Source: CAZBRS01 sp964494475
GTDB lineage: Bacteria > Myxococcota_A > UBA9042 > CAZBRS01
Assembly: GCA_964494475.1 (NCBI GenBank)
Contig: CAZBRS010000003.1
Coordinates: 62,001 to 126,000 of the forward strand
Reading direction: 5' to 3'
DNA length: 64,000 nucleotides
Part shown: piece by piece, positions 31,815 to 39,572 of the stretch
How positions within the stretch are numbered: position 1 is the first letter of the stretch
How the letters are laid out: the number at the start of each line of letters is the position of its first letter
Translations under genes and position numbers: made by a program
Notes under the pieces: generated by a model
Databases searched by the model: none
Told to the model about the DNA's origin: nothing
The model's input: the letters and a program-made list of their open reading frames with translations, nothing else

Positions 31815-33506
31815 ATGAAGATCCTGGGCCTCAACTTCTCGAACGACTCGGCGGCGGCCCTGGTCGTCGACGGGCGCATCGAAGCGGCCGTCCAGGAGGA
31901 GCGCTTCTCCCGCGTCAAGCACGACCGCGCCTTCCCCTTCCAGGCGGTGCAGTACTGCCTGGCCCACGGAGGCCTGCAGCTCGCCGAGCTGGACGCAGTG
32001 GCGTTCTTCTGGAACCCGCTCCAGCACATGGACACCTACAGCGCGCGCATGAACAGCGCGTTTCGGCACCACCTCGAGTACCTGTACGACGTGCCCGCCA
32101 GCCTGGCCCGCTATCTTCCCACGGCTTGGACGCGCGCCCCCTACGTCAAGCTCAGCGTTCCGCTGCCCGACGGGCGCGAGCTGCCGTTCTACTTCGTCGA
32201 GCACCACCTGGCGCACGCCGCCTCGGCCTTCCTGGGCTCGCCTTGGGACGAGGCCGCCATCCTGACCGTCGACGGCTACGGCGAGCGCACCACGACCCTC
32301 CTGGCGCGTGGCAAAGGCACGTCGCTCGAGGTGCTCGGGCGCGTCGACTTTCCGCACTCCATCGGCTCGGTCTACGCGGCCGTCACCGAGTTCCTGGGCT
32401 TCAAGCCCAACCGCGACGAGGGCAAGGTCATGGGCCTCGCCTCCTACGGACAGCCGCGCTACCTCGAGGCGTTCCGCGAGCTGGTGCGGCTCACCGACGA
32501 CGGCTACGAGGTCGACCTCAACGCGTTCCGGTACTACCTGGAGGCGCCCCACCGCTTCTCGGACGCCTTCGTGGCCCGCTTCGGCGCCCCGCGCGCGGCC
32601 GAGGCTCCGCTGACCGAGCGCGACCAGGACCTGGCCGCCAGCCTGCAGGCGCGCACCGAGGAGGTGCTCCTGCACCTGGCGCGGCGCCTGCGCGAGAAGA
32701 CGGGCCTGAAAGCCCTGGCCATGGCCGGCGGGGTCACGCTCAACTGCGTGGCCAACGGTCGTCTCCAGCGCGAGGCCGGCTTCGACGAGTACTTCTTCCT
32801 GCCCGCCTCGAGCGACGCCGGGGCCAGCCTGGGCGCCGCGCTCTACGTCGAGCACGTGCTCGGCAAGAACCCGGCGCGCTTGCCCTTCCCGGGCGAGTAC
32901 CTGGGCCCGTGTTACACCGACGCACAGATCGAAGAGCGCCTGGCGCGCGGGGGCGTCCGGGCCGTACGCGTCGACGGCATCGAGCAGCGCGTGGCCGAGC
33001 TGCTGGCCGAAGGCAGGATCGTGGGCTGGTTCCAGGGCCGGGCCGAGTTCGGGCCCCGCGCGCTCGGCAACCGGAGCATCCTGGCCGATCCGCGCCGAGT
33101 CGACATGAAGGACGTGCTGAACGCGCGCGTGAAGTTCCGTGAACCGTTCCGACCCTTCGCCCCCTCTATCTGCGAGGAGGCCTGCGGGCAGTTCTTCTCG
33201 AGCGCGGTACCGTCGCCTTACATGCTGCGCGTCTACGACACGCTGCCCGACAAGCGGGGCGTGCTGCCCGCCATCACCCACGTCGACGGCGGCGCGCGCG
33301 TGCAGACCGTGAACCGGCAACAGAACCCGAAGTACTACGACCTCATCCGCGCCTTCGGCGACCTCACGGGCGTGCCCTGCGTGGTGAACACCTCGTTCAA
33401 CGTGCGGGGCGAGCCCATCGTCACGACCCCCGAAGAGGCGTACCGCTGCTACGCCAGCACCGACATGGACGCGCTGGCGATCGGATCCTATCTATTCGTG
33501 AAGTAG
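31815..33506 (+). CDS. carbamoyltransferase (NodU/TobZ/CmcH family)
   Basis: A 563-residue enzyme that transfers a carbamoyl group from carbamoyl phosphate, by way of carbamoyl-adenylate, to a hydroxyl on a sugar or antibiotic. Both domains are visible: the N-terminal ASKHA-type domain (LGLNFSNDSAAALVVDG, EERFSRVKHD, EHHLAHAASAF with metal-binding H130/H131/H134, MGLASYG) and the C-terminal domain (GWFQGRAEFGPRALGNRSIL, KFREPFRPFAPSI, NTSFNVRGEPIV). The acceptor is unknown and no sugar or polyketide pathway genes are nearby. It is 24 bases downstream of the anchored protein, so possibly in the motor operon. Target could be a cell-surface glycan. Confidence 0.9.
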   Translation: MKILGLNFSNDSAAALVVDGRIEAAVQEERFSRVKHDRAFPFQAVQYCLAHGGLQLAELDAVAFFWNPLQHMDTYSARMNSAFRHHLEYLYDVPASLARYLPTAWTRAPYVKLSVPLPDGRELPFYFVEHHLAHAASAFLGSPWDEAAILTVDGYGERTTTLLARGKGTSLEVLGRVDFPHSIGSVYAAVTEFLGFKPNRDEGKVMGLASYGQPRYLEAFRELVRLTDDGYEVDLNAFRYYLEAPHRFSDAFVARFGAPRAAEAPLTERDQDLAASLQARTEEVLLHLARRLREKTGLKALAMAGGVTLNCVANGRLQREAGFDEYFFLPASSDAGASLGAALYVEHVLGKNPARLPFPGEYLGPCYTDAQIEERLARGGVRAVRVDGIEQRVAELLAEGRIVGWFQGRAEFGPRALGNRSILADPRRVDMKDVLNARVKFREPFRPFAPSICEEACGQFFSSAVPSPYMLRVYDTLPDKRGVLPAITHVDGGARVQTVNRQQNPKYYDLIRAFGDLTGVPCVVNTSFNVRGEPIVTTPEEAYRCYASTDMDALAIGSYLFVK

Positions 33507-33543
33507 GGGCGCTGCTCGCTGCGCCCTGGCTCGCGACGCCCTG

Positions 33544-34101
33544 TCAGTTCAACCGCGGATCCTCGGGCTCTTCGTCGACGCCCAGGTTCAGGCGCGCCAG
33601 GTTGCCGAAGAGATCGTCGGACGAGACGGGCGGGGCCGCGATCTCGTCGGCTTCGGTGAGGCCGAGTTCGTCGGCCTCGGGCAGGGGCTCCTCGAAGCCG
33701 GGCAGACCGAGAGCGTTCATCGACTCGGGGTCGCGGCCCAGGATCGTGCGCAGCATGCGCACCAGATCGGTCTTGCGGAAGCGCGGCAGATCGTCGAGGA
33801 ACTCGACCAGATCGAAGAAGCTCTCCTCGTCGCCCACGTAGGCCATGGCCACGGCCACCGCGTGCTCGCAGTACCGCACGGCCTCGCCGCAGTCGCAGCG
33901 CGTGGTGAAGCTGTAGGCCCCCACGTCGACCTCGACGTGGCAGACCATCTCGTCGGTCAGCACGTCGGCCAGCAGCGCGTCGCCGTTCTTCACGCGCCGG
34001 AAGACGCGCCCGTCGTTCACGAGGGTTGCCGCACGCTCGAGCCTGCGACGGCTGACGAGATCGCGAAGGTGACGATCGAGCTTCTCGGCCTTGTCGGACA
34101 T
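33544..34101 (-). CDS. SWIM zinc-finger protein
   Basis: A 185-residue protein with a SWIM-type zinc-binding motif (CDCGEAVRYCEH, a CxC...CxH pattern) at about residues 78-89. SWIM domains bind DNA or protein partners and often accompany SNF2-type helicases, but none is nearby. The region after the motif is helical, and the last 60 residues are acidic (EEPLPEADELGLTEADE). The ATG has a GGAGG ribosome binding site 6 bases upstream and a TTGAAT-N16-TATCCT promoter before that. An alternative in-frame ATG 33 bases upstream lacks these signals. Role unknown. Confidence 0.75.
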   Translation of the reverse strand: MSDKAEKLDRHLRDLVSRRRLERAATLVNDGRVFRRVKNGDALLADVLTDEMVCHVEVDVGAYSFTTRCDCGEAVRYCEHAVAVAMAYVGDEESFFDLVEFLDDLPRFRKTDLVRMLRTILGRDPESMNALGLPGFEEPLPEADELGLTEADEIAAPPVSSDDLFGNLARLNLGVDEEPEDPRLN

Positions 34102-34123
34102 GCGGGCCTCCGATTCGGCCGAA

Positions 34124-34151
34124 AGGATAGCCACCCCTGGCGCGGATTCAA
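34124..34151 (-). promoter_or_regulatory. promoter of the SWIM zinc-finger gene
   Basis: On the minus strand TTGAAT (34151-34146), 16-base spacer, TATCCT (34129-34124), followed by a 22-base leader with GGAGG. The -35 element overlaps the stop codon of the upstream membrane-protein gene. Confidence 0.5.
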
Positions 34152-35107
34152 CCCGATTGCGCAGCCTCGCCTGGATCGGAGGCCAGGCGCCGGGACGGGA
34201 GGAAGCCGAAGAGCCCGACGAGCACGGCGAACCACAGCGTGGCGAAGCGGATGAGCAGCGTGGCGAAGACCGCGACCGACTGATCGTGACAGACGCCGAG
34301 CAGCAAGAGCAACCCCACCATGCTGCCCTCGGTGGCGATCAGCCCCCCCGGCAGCATGGAGACGGCGCCCGCCAGGGCCGCCACCGTGTAGACGAACATG
34401 GCCGACTGCGGCGTGACGTTGGCGCCGAGGGCCTCGAGCACCAGGTAGAAGGCCAGGGCCTCGGCGCCCCACGCCACGACGCCCAACGTGTTCCCGATCA
34501 GCAACGGCCACGGCCGCAACAACGTCGACAGCCGGTCGAACACCACCTCGGCCTTGGACGCCAGCCCGGCCAGGCGCGGCCTGCGCTCGAGGCGCCGGAA
34601 CACGAAGCGAAGTGGCGCGCGCCACAGGACGAGCAGCAGGAAGGCGCCGATCATCAACGCGCCGCCCAGCACCAGGTCGCCGCCCACGCCGAGCCCGGCG
34701 AAGCCGATCAGGGCCAGGAGCAGCACCGAGGTGAGGTCGGTGAAGCGCTCGCTGACCACGACCGCCGCCGTCTCGGAGATGGGGATGCCGAAGCGACGCT
34801 TCAGGAGCACGGACTTCAGGACCTCGCCCACCTTGCCGGGCGAGATGGCCATGAACAGCCCCGCGAGAAAGATGGAGAAGCTGGCCGGGGCCGGCACGCG
34901 ATGCCCCTGCTGGCCGAGGTAGATCTGCCAGCGCGCGAAGCGCACCAGGTAATTGGCGGCCGAAAGCGCCAGCAGCAGGGGGAACCCGCTCCAGGCGTAG
35001 GCTCGCGACAGCTCGGCCAGCTTGCGCACGTCGGCCAGGAGCATGAACGCCACGTACAGGACGAACGCCGCCACGACCACGGCCACGAGAACCCGCGTGC
35101 GCGTCAT
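34148..35107 (-). CDS. flippase-like membrane protein (UPF0104/LPG synthase TM-region family)
   Basis: A 319-residue inner-membrane protein of the AglD2/UPF0104 family, related to the flippase half of MprF (lysylphosphatidylglycerol synthase). About eight helices are visible, with family features AISPGKVGEVLKSVLLKRRFG and SERFTDLTSVLLLALIG, and near the end GGLIATEGSMVGLLLLLG. No aminoacyl-transfer domain is attached, so the likely activity is lipid or polyprenyl-sugar flipping rather than synthesis. Its ATG overlaps the folK stop by 4 bases (ATGA), so the two are translationally coupled. Confidence 0.82.
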   Translation of the reverse strand: MTRTRVLVAVVVAAFVLYVAFMLLADVRKLAELSRAYAWSGFPLLLALSAANYLVRFARWQIYLGQQGHRVPAPASFSIFLAGLFMAISPGKVGEVLKSVLLKRRFGIPISETAAVVVSERFTDLTSVLLLALIGFAGLGVGGDLVLGGALMIGAFLLLVLWRAPLRFVFRRLERRPRLAGLASKAEVVFDRLSTLLRPWPLLIGNTLGVVAWGAEALAFYLVLEALGANVTPQSAMFVYTVAALAGAVSMLPGGLIATEGSMVGLLLLLGVCHDQSVAVFATLLIRFATLWFAVLVGLFGFLPSRRLASDPGEAAQSG

Positions 35108-35640
35108 CCCGCGGCCTCCCCGGCGTCGAGCGGCGCAACCTGCGCGAGGGCGTCGGGGTTCCGGCCGACCCAACGGCTCCACGCGTCGAGGACCGCGCGG
35201 CCGGTGACGGGGTGCGTCCACGTGGGGTCGAGCTCGACCAGCGGGGCCAGCACGAAGCCGCGCTCCTCGACGCCGGGGTGCGGCAGCACGAGGTCGGACG
35301 ACGTCAGCACCGTGTCGCCGTGGAAGAGCAGGTCGAGGTCGAGCGTTCGGGGCCCCCAGCGCGTGTGTCGAACACGACCGAAGAGATCTTCGATGAAGTG
35401 CAGCACGGCCAGCACCTCGCGGGGCGTCAGGTTGGTGCGGGCCCGGAAGGCGCCGTTCACGTAGTCGGGTTGCGCGGGACCCATGGCCCGGGTCCGGTAG
35501 AGCCCCGACACGACCACGTCGGCGAAGGCGCCGTGCTGCTCGACGACCGTGAGCGCGTTCTCGAGGATCTGGCGGGAGTCGCCCACGTTGGAGCCGAACG
35601 AGACGAACACGATGGACGACGGGGCTCGCATGGGGCTCAT
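35104..35640 (-). CDS. folK: 2-amino-4-hydroxy-6-hydroxymethyldihydropteridine pyrophosphokinase
   Basis: Transfers pyrophosphate from ATP to the pterin in folate synthesis. The 178-residue length, N-terminal SFGSNVGDS, YRTRAMGPAQPDYVNG, and the signature RTRWGPRTLDLDLLF-like block (here RHTRWGPRTLDLDLLFHGD, holding the two magnesium-binding Asp) identify HPPK. LPHPGVEERGFVLAPL follows, as expected. Two starts are possible (first and fourth codons, both ATG); neither has a strong ribosome binding site, and the upstream lipoprotein gene ends 1 base before, so coupling is likely. Other folate genes are not in the window. Confidence 0.95.
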   Translation of the reverse strand: MSPMRAPSSIVFVSFGSNVGDSRQILENALTVVEQHGAFADVVVSGLYRTRAMGPAQPDYVNGAFRARTNLTPREVLAVLHFIEDLFGRVRHTRWGPRTLDLDLLFHGDTVLTSSDLVLPHPGVEERGFVLAPLVELDPTWTHPVTGRAVLDAWSRWVGRNPDALAQVAPLDAGEAAG

Positions 35641-35641
35641 C

Positions 35642-36736
35642 CTACGGAGCAGCCCGGTTTCCGTCGACCCCGGCCTCGGGCTTCGGGAGCGTGGCCAGCA
35701 GCGCCTCGAGCTTCTTCAGGCTCTGCTCGCTCTTCTCCATCCACTCGTTCTCGGCGCGCACGCGGCGGCCCATCTCGAGGTTCTTGCGGTAGACCTCGAT
35801 GGCCCTCCGGACGAGCGGCGCGATGTGACGCTTCAGCTCGGCGAAGTAGACCTCGCGCGCCTCGGCGTCGAGCTCGGCAGGCACCTCGGCCGCGTGCAGG
35901 TCGGCGGTGAAGTCCTCGTAGGCCTGCCCGATGCGATATCCCGCGGCCAGGGCCCAGTAATGGTCGCGCATGCGAATGGCCTTGAGGAAGGCGTTCTGGG
36001 CGTTCAACAGCAGGCGTCCCTTGGCCTCGAGGTCGACCCGCATGCGCTCGAGCGGCAACAGCAGCGGAACCTGCGAGGAGCGCTCGGCGAAGAGGTCGCC
36101 CACCTGGTACTGGGCGCGAGCGGCCCACGTGGGGTGGTACTGCAGGAAGAGGTCGGTGGTCTGCCGGTAGAGCTGCACGGCCTCGCGGTAGTGGGCGCGC
36201 GCGGCGTCGTAGTGCCCGGCCCGTTGGCGGCAGATGCCCGCGCGCACGAGCTGCTCGACGCGCTGGGCCGGTGCGCCCTCGGCGACGAGCAGGTCTTCGA
36301 ACGCCTGGGCCGCGGCCTGCCACTGGCCGAGCCCCGCCCAGGCGATGGCCAGGTGGAAGCGCGCGTCGCGAGCGTCGCCGTTCGTACCGGCCCACGCCTC
36401 GGCCGCCTCGAAGTCACGCACGGCTTCGCGGTAGTCTTCGAGGCGCATGGCGACCAGCCCGCGGTTGAAGGCGTACAGGTCGCGCCAACGCGACTCGGGG
36501 TGGGCGCTCCGGAGCGCCGTGTAGATGCGCCGTGCGGCCGGCAGGTCGTCGCGCTCGTAGGCCCTCACGGCCTCGTCGAAGAGGTCGCGCTCGTCGCCCA
36601 TCACGACCGTCGAGCGCCCCCCCCGGTCCATCACGAGCACGTGGGTGTCGTCGAGCGTGATCTGCTCGGCCGGGCGGGAGACCGAGCCGCACGCGGTCGC
36701 GACGAGGAGCAGGAGGACCATGACGGGACGAACCAT
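35642..36736 (-). CDS. lipoprotein with tetratricopeptide-like repeats
   Basis: A 364-residue predicted lipoprotein: MVRPVMVLLLLVATAC ends in an ATAC lipobox. The mature chain is almost wholly helical with TPR-like pairs between about residues 50 and 220 (AVRAYERDDLPAARRIYTAL, FNRGLVAMRLEDYREAVRDF, ICRQRAGHYDAARAHYREAVQLY), then longer helices and a coiled-coil-like stretch. Such proteins act as scaffolds in outer-membrane assembly. An upstream ATG (3 codons earlier) lies inside the -10 element TACAAT, so the later ATG, 7 bases downstream of it, is the credible start and predicts a leaderless mRNA. It is followed immediately by folK. Confidence 0.78.
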   Translation of the reverse strand: MVRPVMVLLLLVATACGSVSRPAEQITLDDTHVLVMDRGGRSTVVMGDERDLFDEAVRAYERDDLPAARRIYTALRSAHPESRWRDLYAFNRGLVAMRLEDYREAVRDFEAAEAWAGTNGDARDARFHLAIAWAGLGQWQAAAQAFEDLLVAEGAPAQRVEQLVRAGICRQRAGHYDAARAHYREAVQLYRQTTDLFLQYHPTWAARAQYQVGDLFAERSSQVPLLLPLERMRVDLEAKGRLLLNAQNAFLKAIRMRDHYWALAAGYRIGQAYEDFTADLHAAEVPAELDAEAREVYFAELKRHIAPLVRRAIEVYRKNLEMGRRVRAENEWMEKSEQSLKKLEALLATLPKPEAGVDGNRAAP

Positions 36737-36743
36737 GACGCCC

Positions 36744-36771
36744 ATTGTAGAGACACCGCGACCGCGGTCAA
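36744..36771 (-). promoter_or_regulatory. sigma70-type promoter, predicted leaderless start
   Basis: On the minus strand TTGACC (36771-36766), 16-base spacer, TACAAT (36749-36744), then 7 bases to the lipoprotein ATG. The spacer contains the 10-base palindrome GACCGCGGTC. Confidence 0.6.
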
Positions 36772-36867
36772 CCGCCGGACCGCTCCGTGACTTCGTTCCT
36801 GGGGTTCCCGCTGGCTTCAGAAATCGTCTGATCGTAACATACCGACCGTCGGGGAGGGGTGCGCGGT

Positions 36868-37983
36868 ATGACGCACGACGAGCACAGGGAGAAGTCGGAT
36901 CCGCAGGTGCGGTGCCTGGTCGTCGATGACGACGAGGACGATCGGTTCCACCTGATCCGCATGCTCCGCCAGGACGCCGAGGTCACGTACCAGTTCAGCG
37001 AAGCCGCGACCGGCGAGCTCGGTCTGGCTGCCGCCGGGCGTGACGTCTTCGACCTCATCGTGCTCGACTACCGCCTGCCGGGAGACGACGGCCTCTCGCT
37101 GCTGCCGCGCTTCCGTAAGGCCTGCCCCACCGCGGCGGTGGTGTTCGTGACCGGCGTGCAGGACATGGAGGTGGCCCGCTGCGCCCTGGCGGCCGGTGCC
37201 CACCACTTCCTGTTCAAGACCGAGCTCTCGACCACGGCGGTCAACCACGGCATGCGCGCGGCCCTCGGCCGGCGGCGCCTCGACGTCATGTCGGGCGAGT
37301 TGAACCGCATGGGCGACATGGCGCGCAACCTCTCGGCGTTCGTGCCGACCGACCTGGTCGACACGGTGATGCACTCCGCCGAGAGCGGCCACGAGACCGG
37401 AGCGCAGCGCCTGCCGGCCGGCATCCTGTTCGGTGACGTGGCCAACTTCTCGAGCATCGTCGAGGTCCTCGGGCCCGAGGGCACCATCGAGATCCTGAAC
37501 CGGTTGGTGGCGCGCTTCGAGTCCACGCTCCGCGAGCGACGCGGCATCCTCGACAAGATCATCGGCGACGGCGTGCTGGCCATCTTCCCGGGTCGGGCCG
37601 TGCCCGACGACGACCGTCGCACGCTCATGGAGAACATGATCCGGAGCGGCGCCGAGATGATCCGCGCGTTCGACGAGGAGTGGCGGCAGACGCCTTTCCA
37701 CCAGGGCATCCCCAGCGGCTTCCGCGTAGGGTTGTCGTTCGGCGAGGTGATCCGCGGGCACGTGGGCTCCGAGCGCCGCCGCGACTACACGGTGGTGGGC
37801 CGCACGGTCACGCTGGCCAAGCGCCTCGAGTCCCAGGCACCCTCCAACGCCATCCTGTTCGACGCGTCGGTCTACCAGCACGTGGCGCCCCTGCCGCGCG
37901 CGCTCGATTTGGGCGCCATGCGGCTGAAGGGCATCCCCGAGACGGTGCGCGTCTACCGGCTCGACGCCGACTGGGTGGGGTGA
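36868..37983 (+). CDS. response regulator with class III adenylate/guanylate cyclase output domain
   Basis: A 371-residue cytoplasmic protein. The receiver domain (about 14-135) has the acidic pocket VVDDDEDD, phospho-acceptor D67 in IVLDYRL, T95 in FVTG and K117 in LFKTEL. After a linker helix (about 136-170) comes a class III cyclase domain: metal Asp residues D190 (ILFGDVANFSS) and D234 (IIGDGVLAIF), adenine-selecting K230 and D306 (RRDYTVVG), and transition-state R319. The usual transition-state Asn is Thr at 315 (VTLAKRLE). It probably turns a histidine-kinase signal into cAMP; no kinase gene is adjacent. The ATG has a GGAGGGG ribosome binding site; an upstream GTG sits too close to it. 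Confidence 0.87.
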   Translation: MTHDEHREKSDPQVRCLVVDDDEDDRFHLIRMLRQDAEVTYQFSEAATGELGLAAAGRDVFDLIVLDYRLPGDDGLSLLPRFRKACPTAAVVFVTGVQDMEVARCALAAGAHHFLFKTELSTTAVNHGMRAALGRRRLDVMSGELNRMGDMARNLSAFVPTDLVDTVMHSAESGHETGAQRLPAGILFGDVANFSSIVEVLGPEGTIEILNRLVARFESTLRERRGILDKIIGDGVLAIFPGRAVPDDDRRTLMENMIRSGAEMIRAFDEEWRQTPFHQGIPSGFRVGLSFGEVIRGHVGSERRRDYTVVGRTVTLAKRLESQAPSNAILFDASVYQHVAPLPRALDLGAMRLKGIPETVRVYRLDADWVG

Positions 37984-38027
37984 CGAACCCCCGTTCTCTC
38001 CGACACCGTCCATGGTACACTGCCTCC

Positions 38028-38945
38028 ATGAGCGCCCTCCTCTCCCGGACGTTCGCGACGGCCCGTCGCGCGCTGCAGGTCTTCTCCGAGGCTCGCGGCT
38101 TCCAGCACGCCGCCGCCATCAGCTACTTCGCGGTGCTGTCGCTCCTGCCCTTCCTCATCCTGCTGGTGGCCGCGTTCGGCTTCGTGGCGACCTTCCTCGG
38201 CTCGCGTTCGGGCTCCGAGGAGTCGCTGCTCGAGATGATCGCGCGAGCGCTGCAAGACCTGGCGCCCTTCCTGGTCGACCAGGTCACCTCGCGCCTGCGC
38301 TCGGTCATCCAGGCCCGCGATGCCCTGGGGCTGGTCGGCGTGGTCGTGCTGCTGGTCACGGCCAGCCTGGTGTTCGAGGCCATCGAGACCGCCGCGCGTG
38401 AGATCCTGCAGGCGCCGCGCACGCGCCACGTCCTGCTGGCGCGCGTGCTGTTCCTGGCGCTCTTCGCCGGCGTGTCGCTGCTGGTGGCCGTCGCGGGCGT
38501 GCTGCTGGCGCTGGTGCGCTCGTGGCTGGCCGTCAGCGACGACGCCTCGCTCGTGACGCTGGTCGCGCGCTACCGCTTCCTCGACTGGGCGGTCTCGGTG
38601 GGCCTCCTGGCCAGCCTCTTCGTGGGTATCGTGGGGTACGTTTCGCGCGAGCACCGCGCGCGCTGGCCGCTCGCGGGGGGTGCCCTGGTGTTCCTGGCGC
38701 TCTTCGCGCTGTCGCGCTTCGCCTTCGGCGTCTACGTCGAGCGGTTCGCCCGCTTCGACCTGGTGTACGGCTCCCTGGCCACGATCGTGATCGGCCTCGT
38801 GTGGATCTACTACGTGGCGCTCGTGTTCCTGCTCGCGGTGGCGGTGGTTCGCGTGCTGGGGGAGGAGCCCTCACCGCGCCCCGAAGAGGTCGGTGCCGAC
38901 CCGCACGAAGGTGGCCCCCTCGGCGATGGCGACCTCGAGGTCTGA
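38028..38945 (+). CDS. YihY/BrkB family inner-membrane protein
   Basis: A 305-residue protein with six predicted membrane helices and the family pattern: FQHAAAISYFAVLSLLPFLILL near the start, PLAGGALVFLALFALSRFAFGVYVERFARFDLVYGSLATIVIGLVWIYY (partial blocks) near the end. YihY proteins were once annotated as RNase BN or BrkB; their true function is unresolved. A TACACT -10-like element ends 6 bases before the ATG, so the mRNA may be leaderless, though no good -35 element is seen. The last 25 codons overlap the convergent yggS gene on the other strand. Confidence 0.85.
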   Translation: MSALLSRTFATARRALQVFSEARGFQHAAAISYFAVLSLLPFLILLVAAFGFVATFLGSRSGSEESLLEMIARALQDLAPFLVDQVTSRLRSVIQARDALGLVGVVVLLVTASLVFEAIETAAREILQAPRTRHVLLARVLFLALFAGVSLLVAVAGVLLALVRSWLAVSDDASLVTLVARYRFLDWAVSVGLLASLFVGIVGYVSREHRARWPLAGGALVFLALFALSRFAFGVYVERFARFDLVYGSLATIVIGLVWIYYVALVFLLAVAVVRVLGEEPSPRPEEVGADPHEGGPLGDGDLEV

Positions 38946-39572
38946 GCTCATGCCCATGCTGAGCTCGCGGAAGGCGTCGCCGAGCCCCGGGAGTCGGGCG
39001 CGAAGATCGTCGCGAAGCCGGCGCAGCCGCCGGAAGTAGGGCCTCGCCATCTCGGGCTCGACGAACGGGGGAATGCCCATGAGCCCCCGGAGGGCCACCC
39101 CCGGCGAGGCTGCGGCGCGGGCCACCAGGGCTTCGAGCTCGGCCTCGGAGCAACCCGACTTGGTCTCTTCGTTGCCCACGTTGACCTCGACGAGCACGCC
39201 CGTGACCAGGCCCGCGCGCGCGGAGCGCGTCGAGATCTCGTCGAGCACCGAGGCGCGATCGACCGAGTGCACCAGGTGCACGCGCCCCACCAGGTACTTG
39301 ACCTTGTTGCTCTGGAGCGCGCCGATGAAGTGCCAGCGCAGGTCGCGATCCGCGAGCGCGTCGGCCTTGCCGCGCCACTCCTGCACGTAGTTCTCGCCGA
39401 AGTCGCGGAGCCCCGCGGCCCAGGCGGCGCCGAGCAGGTCGGGCGGCTGCGTCTTCCCCACGCCCACGAGCGTAATCTCGGCGGGCTCGCGCCCGGCCAG
39501 GCGCGCCGCCGCCGCGATGCGCTCGCGAACGACGGCCAACCGGCCGGCGACGTCAGAAGGGGAGGATGTCAT
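38871..39572 (-). CDS. YggS family PLP-binding protein (PLP homeostasis)
   Basis: A 233-residue single-domain PLP-binding TIM barrel. The family buffers pyridoxal phosphate and affects amino-acid balance; no firm catalytic reaction is known. The PLP lysine is K40 in LVGVGKTQPPDLL. Other conserved blocks are FGENYVQEWRGK, WHFIGALQSNKVKYL, EVNVGNEETKSGC, LSMGMSSDLEVAIAEGATFVRVGTDLFG. Its start overlaps the maf stop by 20 bases, so maf and yggS are one operon. The 3' end overlaps the convergent YihY-family gene by 75 bases. Confidence 0.93.
   Translation of the reverse strand: MTSSPSDVAGRLAVVRERIAAAARLAGREPAEITLVGVGKTQPPDLLGAAWAAGLRDFGENYVQEWRGKADALADRDLRWHFIGALQSNKVKYLVGRVHLVHSVDRASVLDEISTRSARAGLVTGVLVEVNVGNEETKSGCSEAELEALVARAAASPGVALRGLMGIPPFVEPEMARPYFRRLRRLRDDLRARLPGLGDAFRELSMGMSSDLEVAIAEGATFVRVGTDLFGAR

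Noticed and set aside
30738..33320. Minus-strand open frame of 860 codons opposite the anchored protein and carbamoyltransferase.
   Set aside because: Composition and lack of motifs mark it as the complement of two real genes on the plus strand.
36760..36769. Ten-base palindrome GACCGCGGTC in the spacer of a promoter.
   Set aside because: Short GC-rich palindromes are expected by chance at this base composition; no second copy or regulator is seen. Mentioned only as part of the promoter entry.
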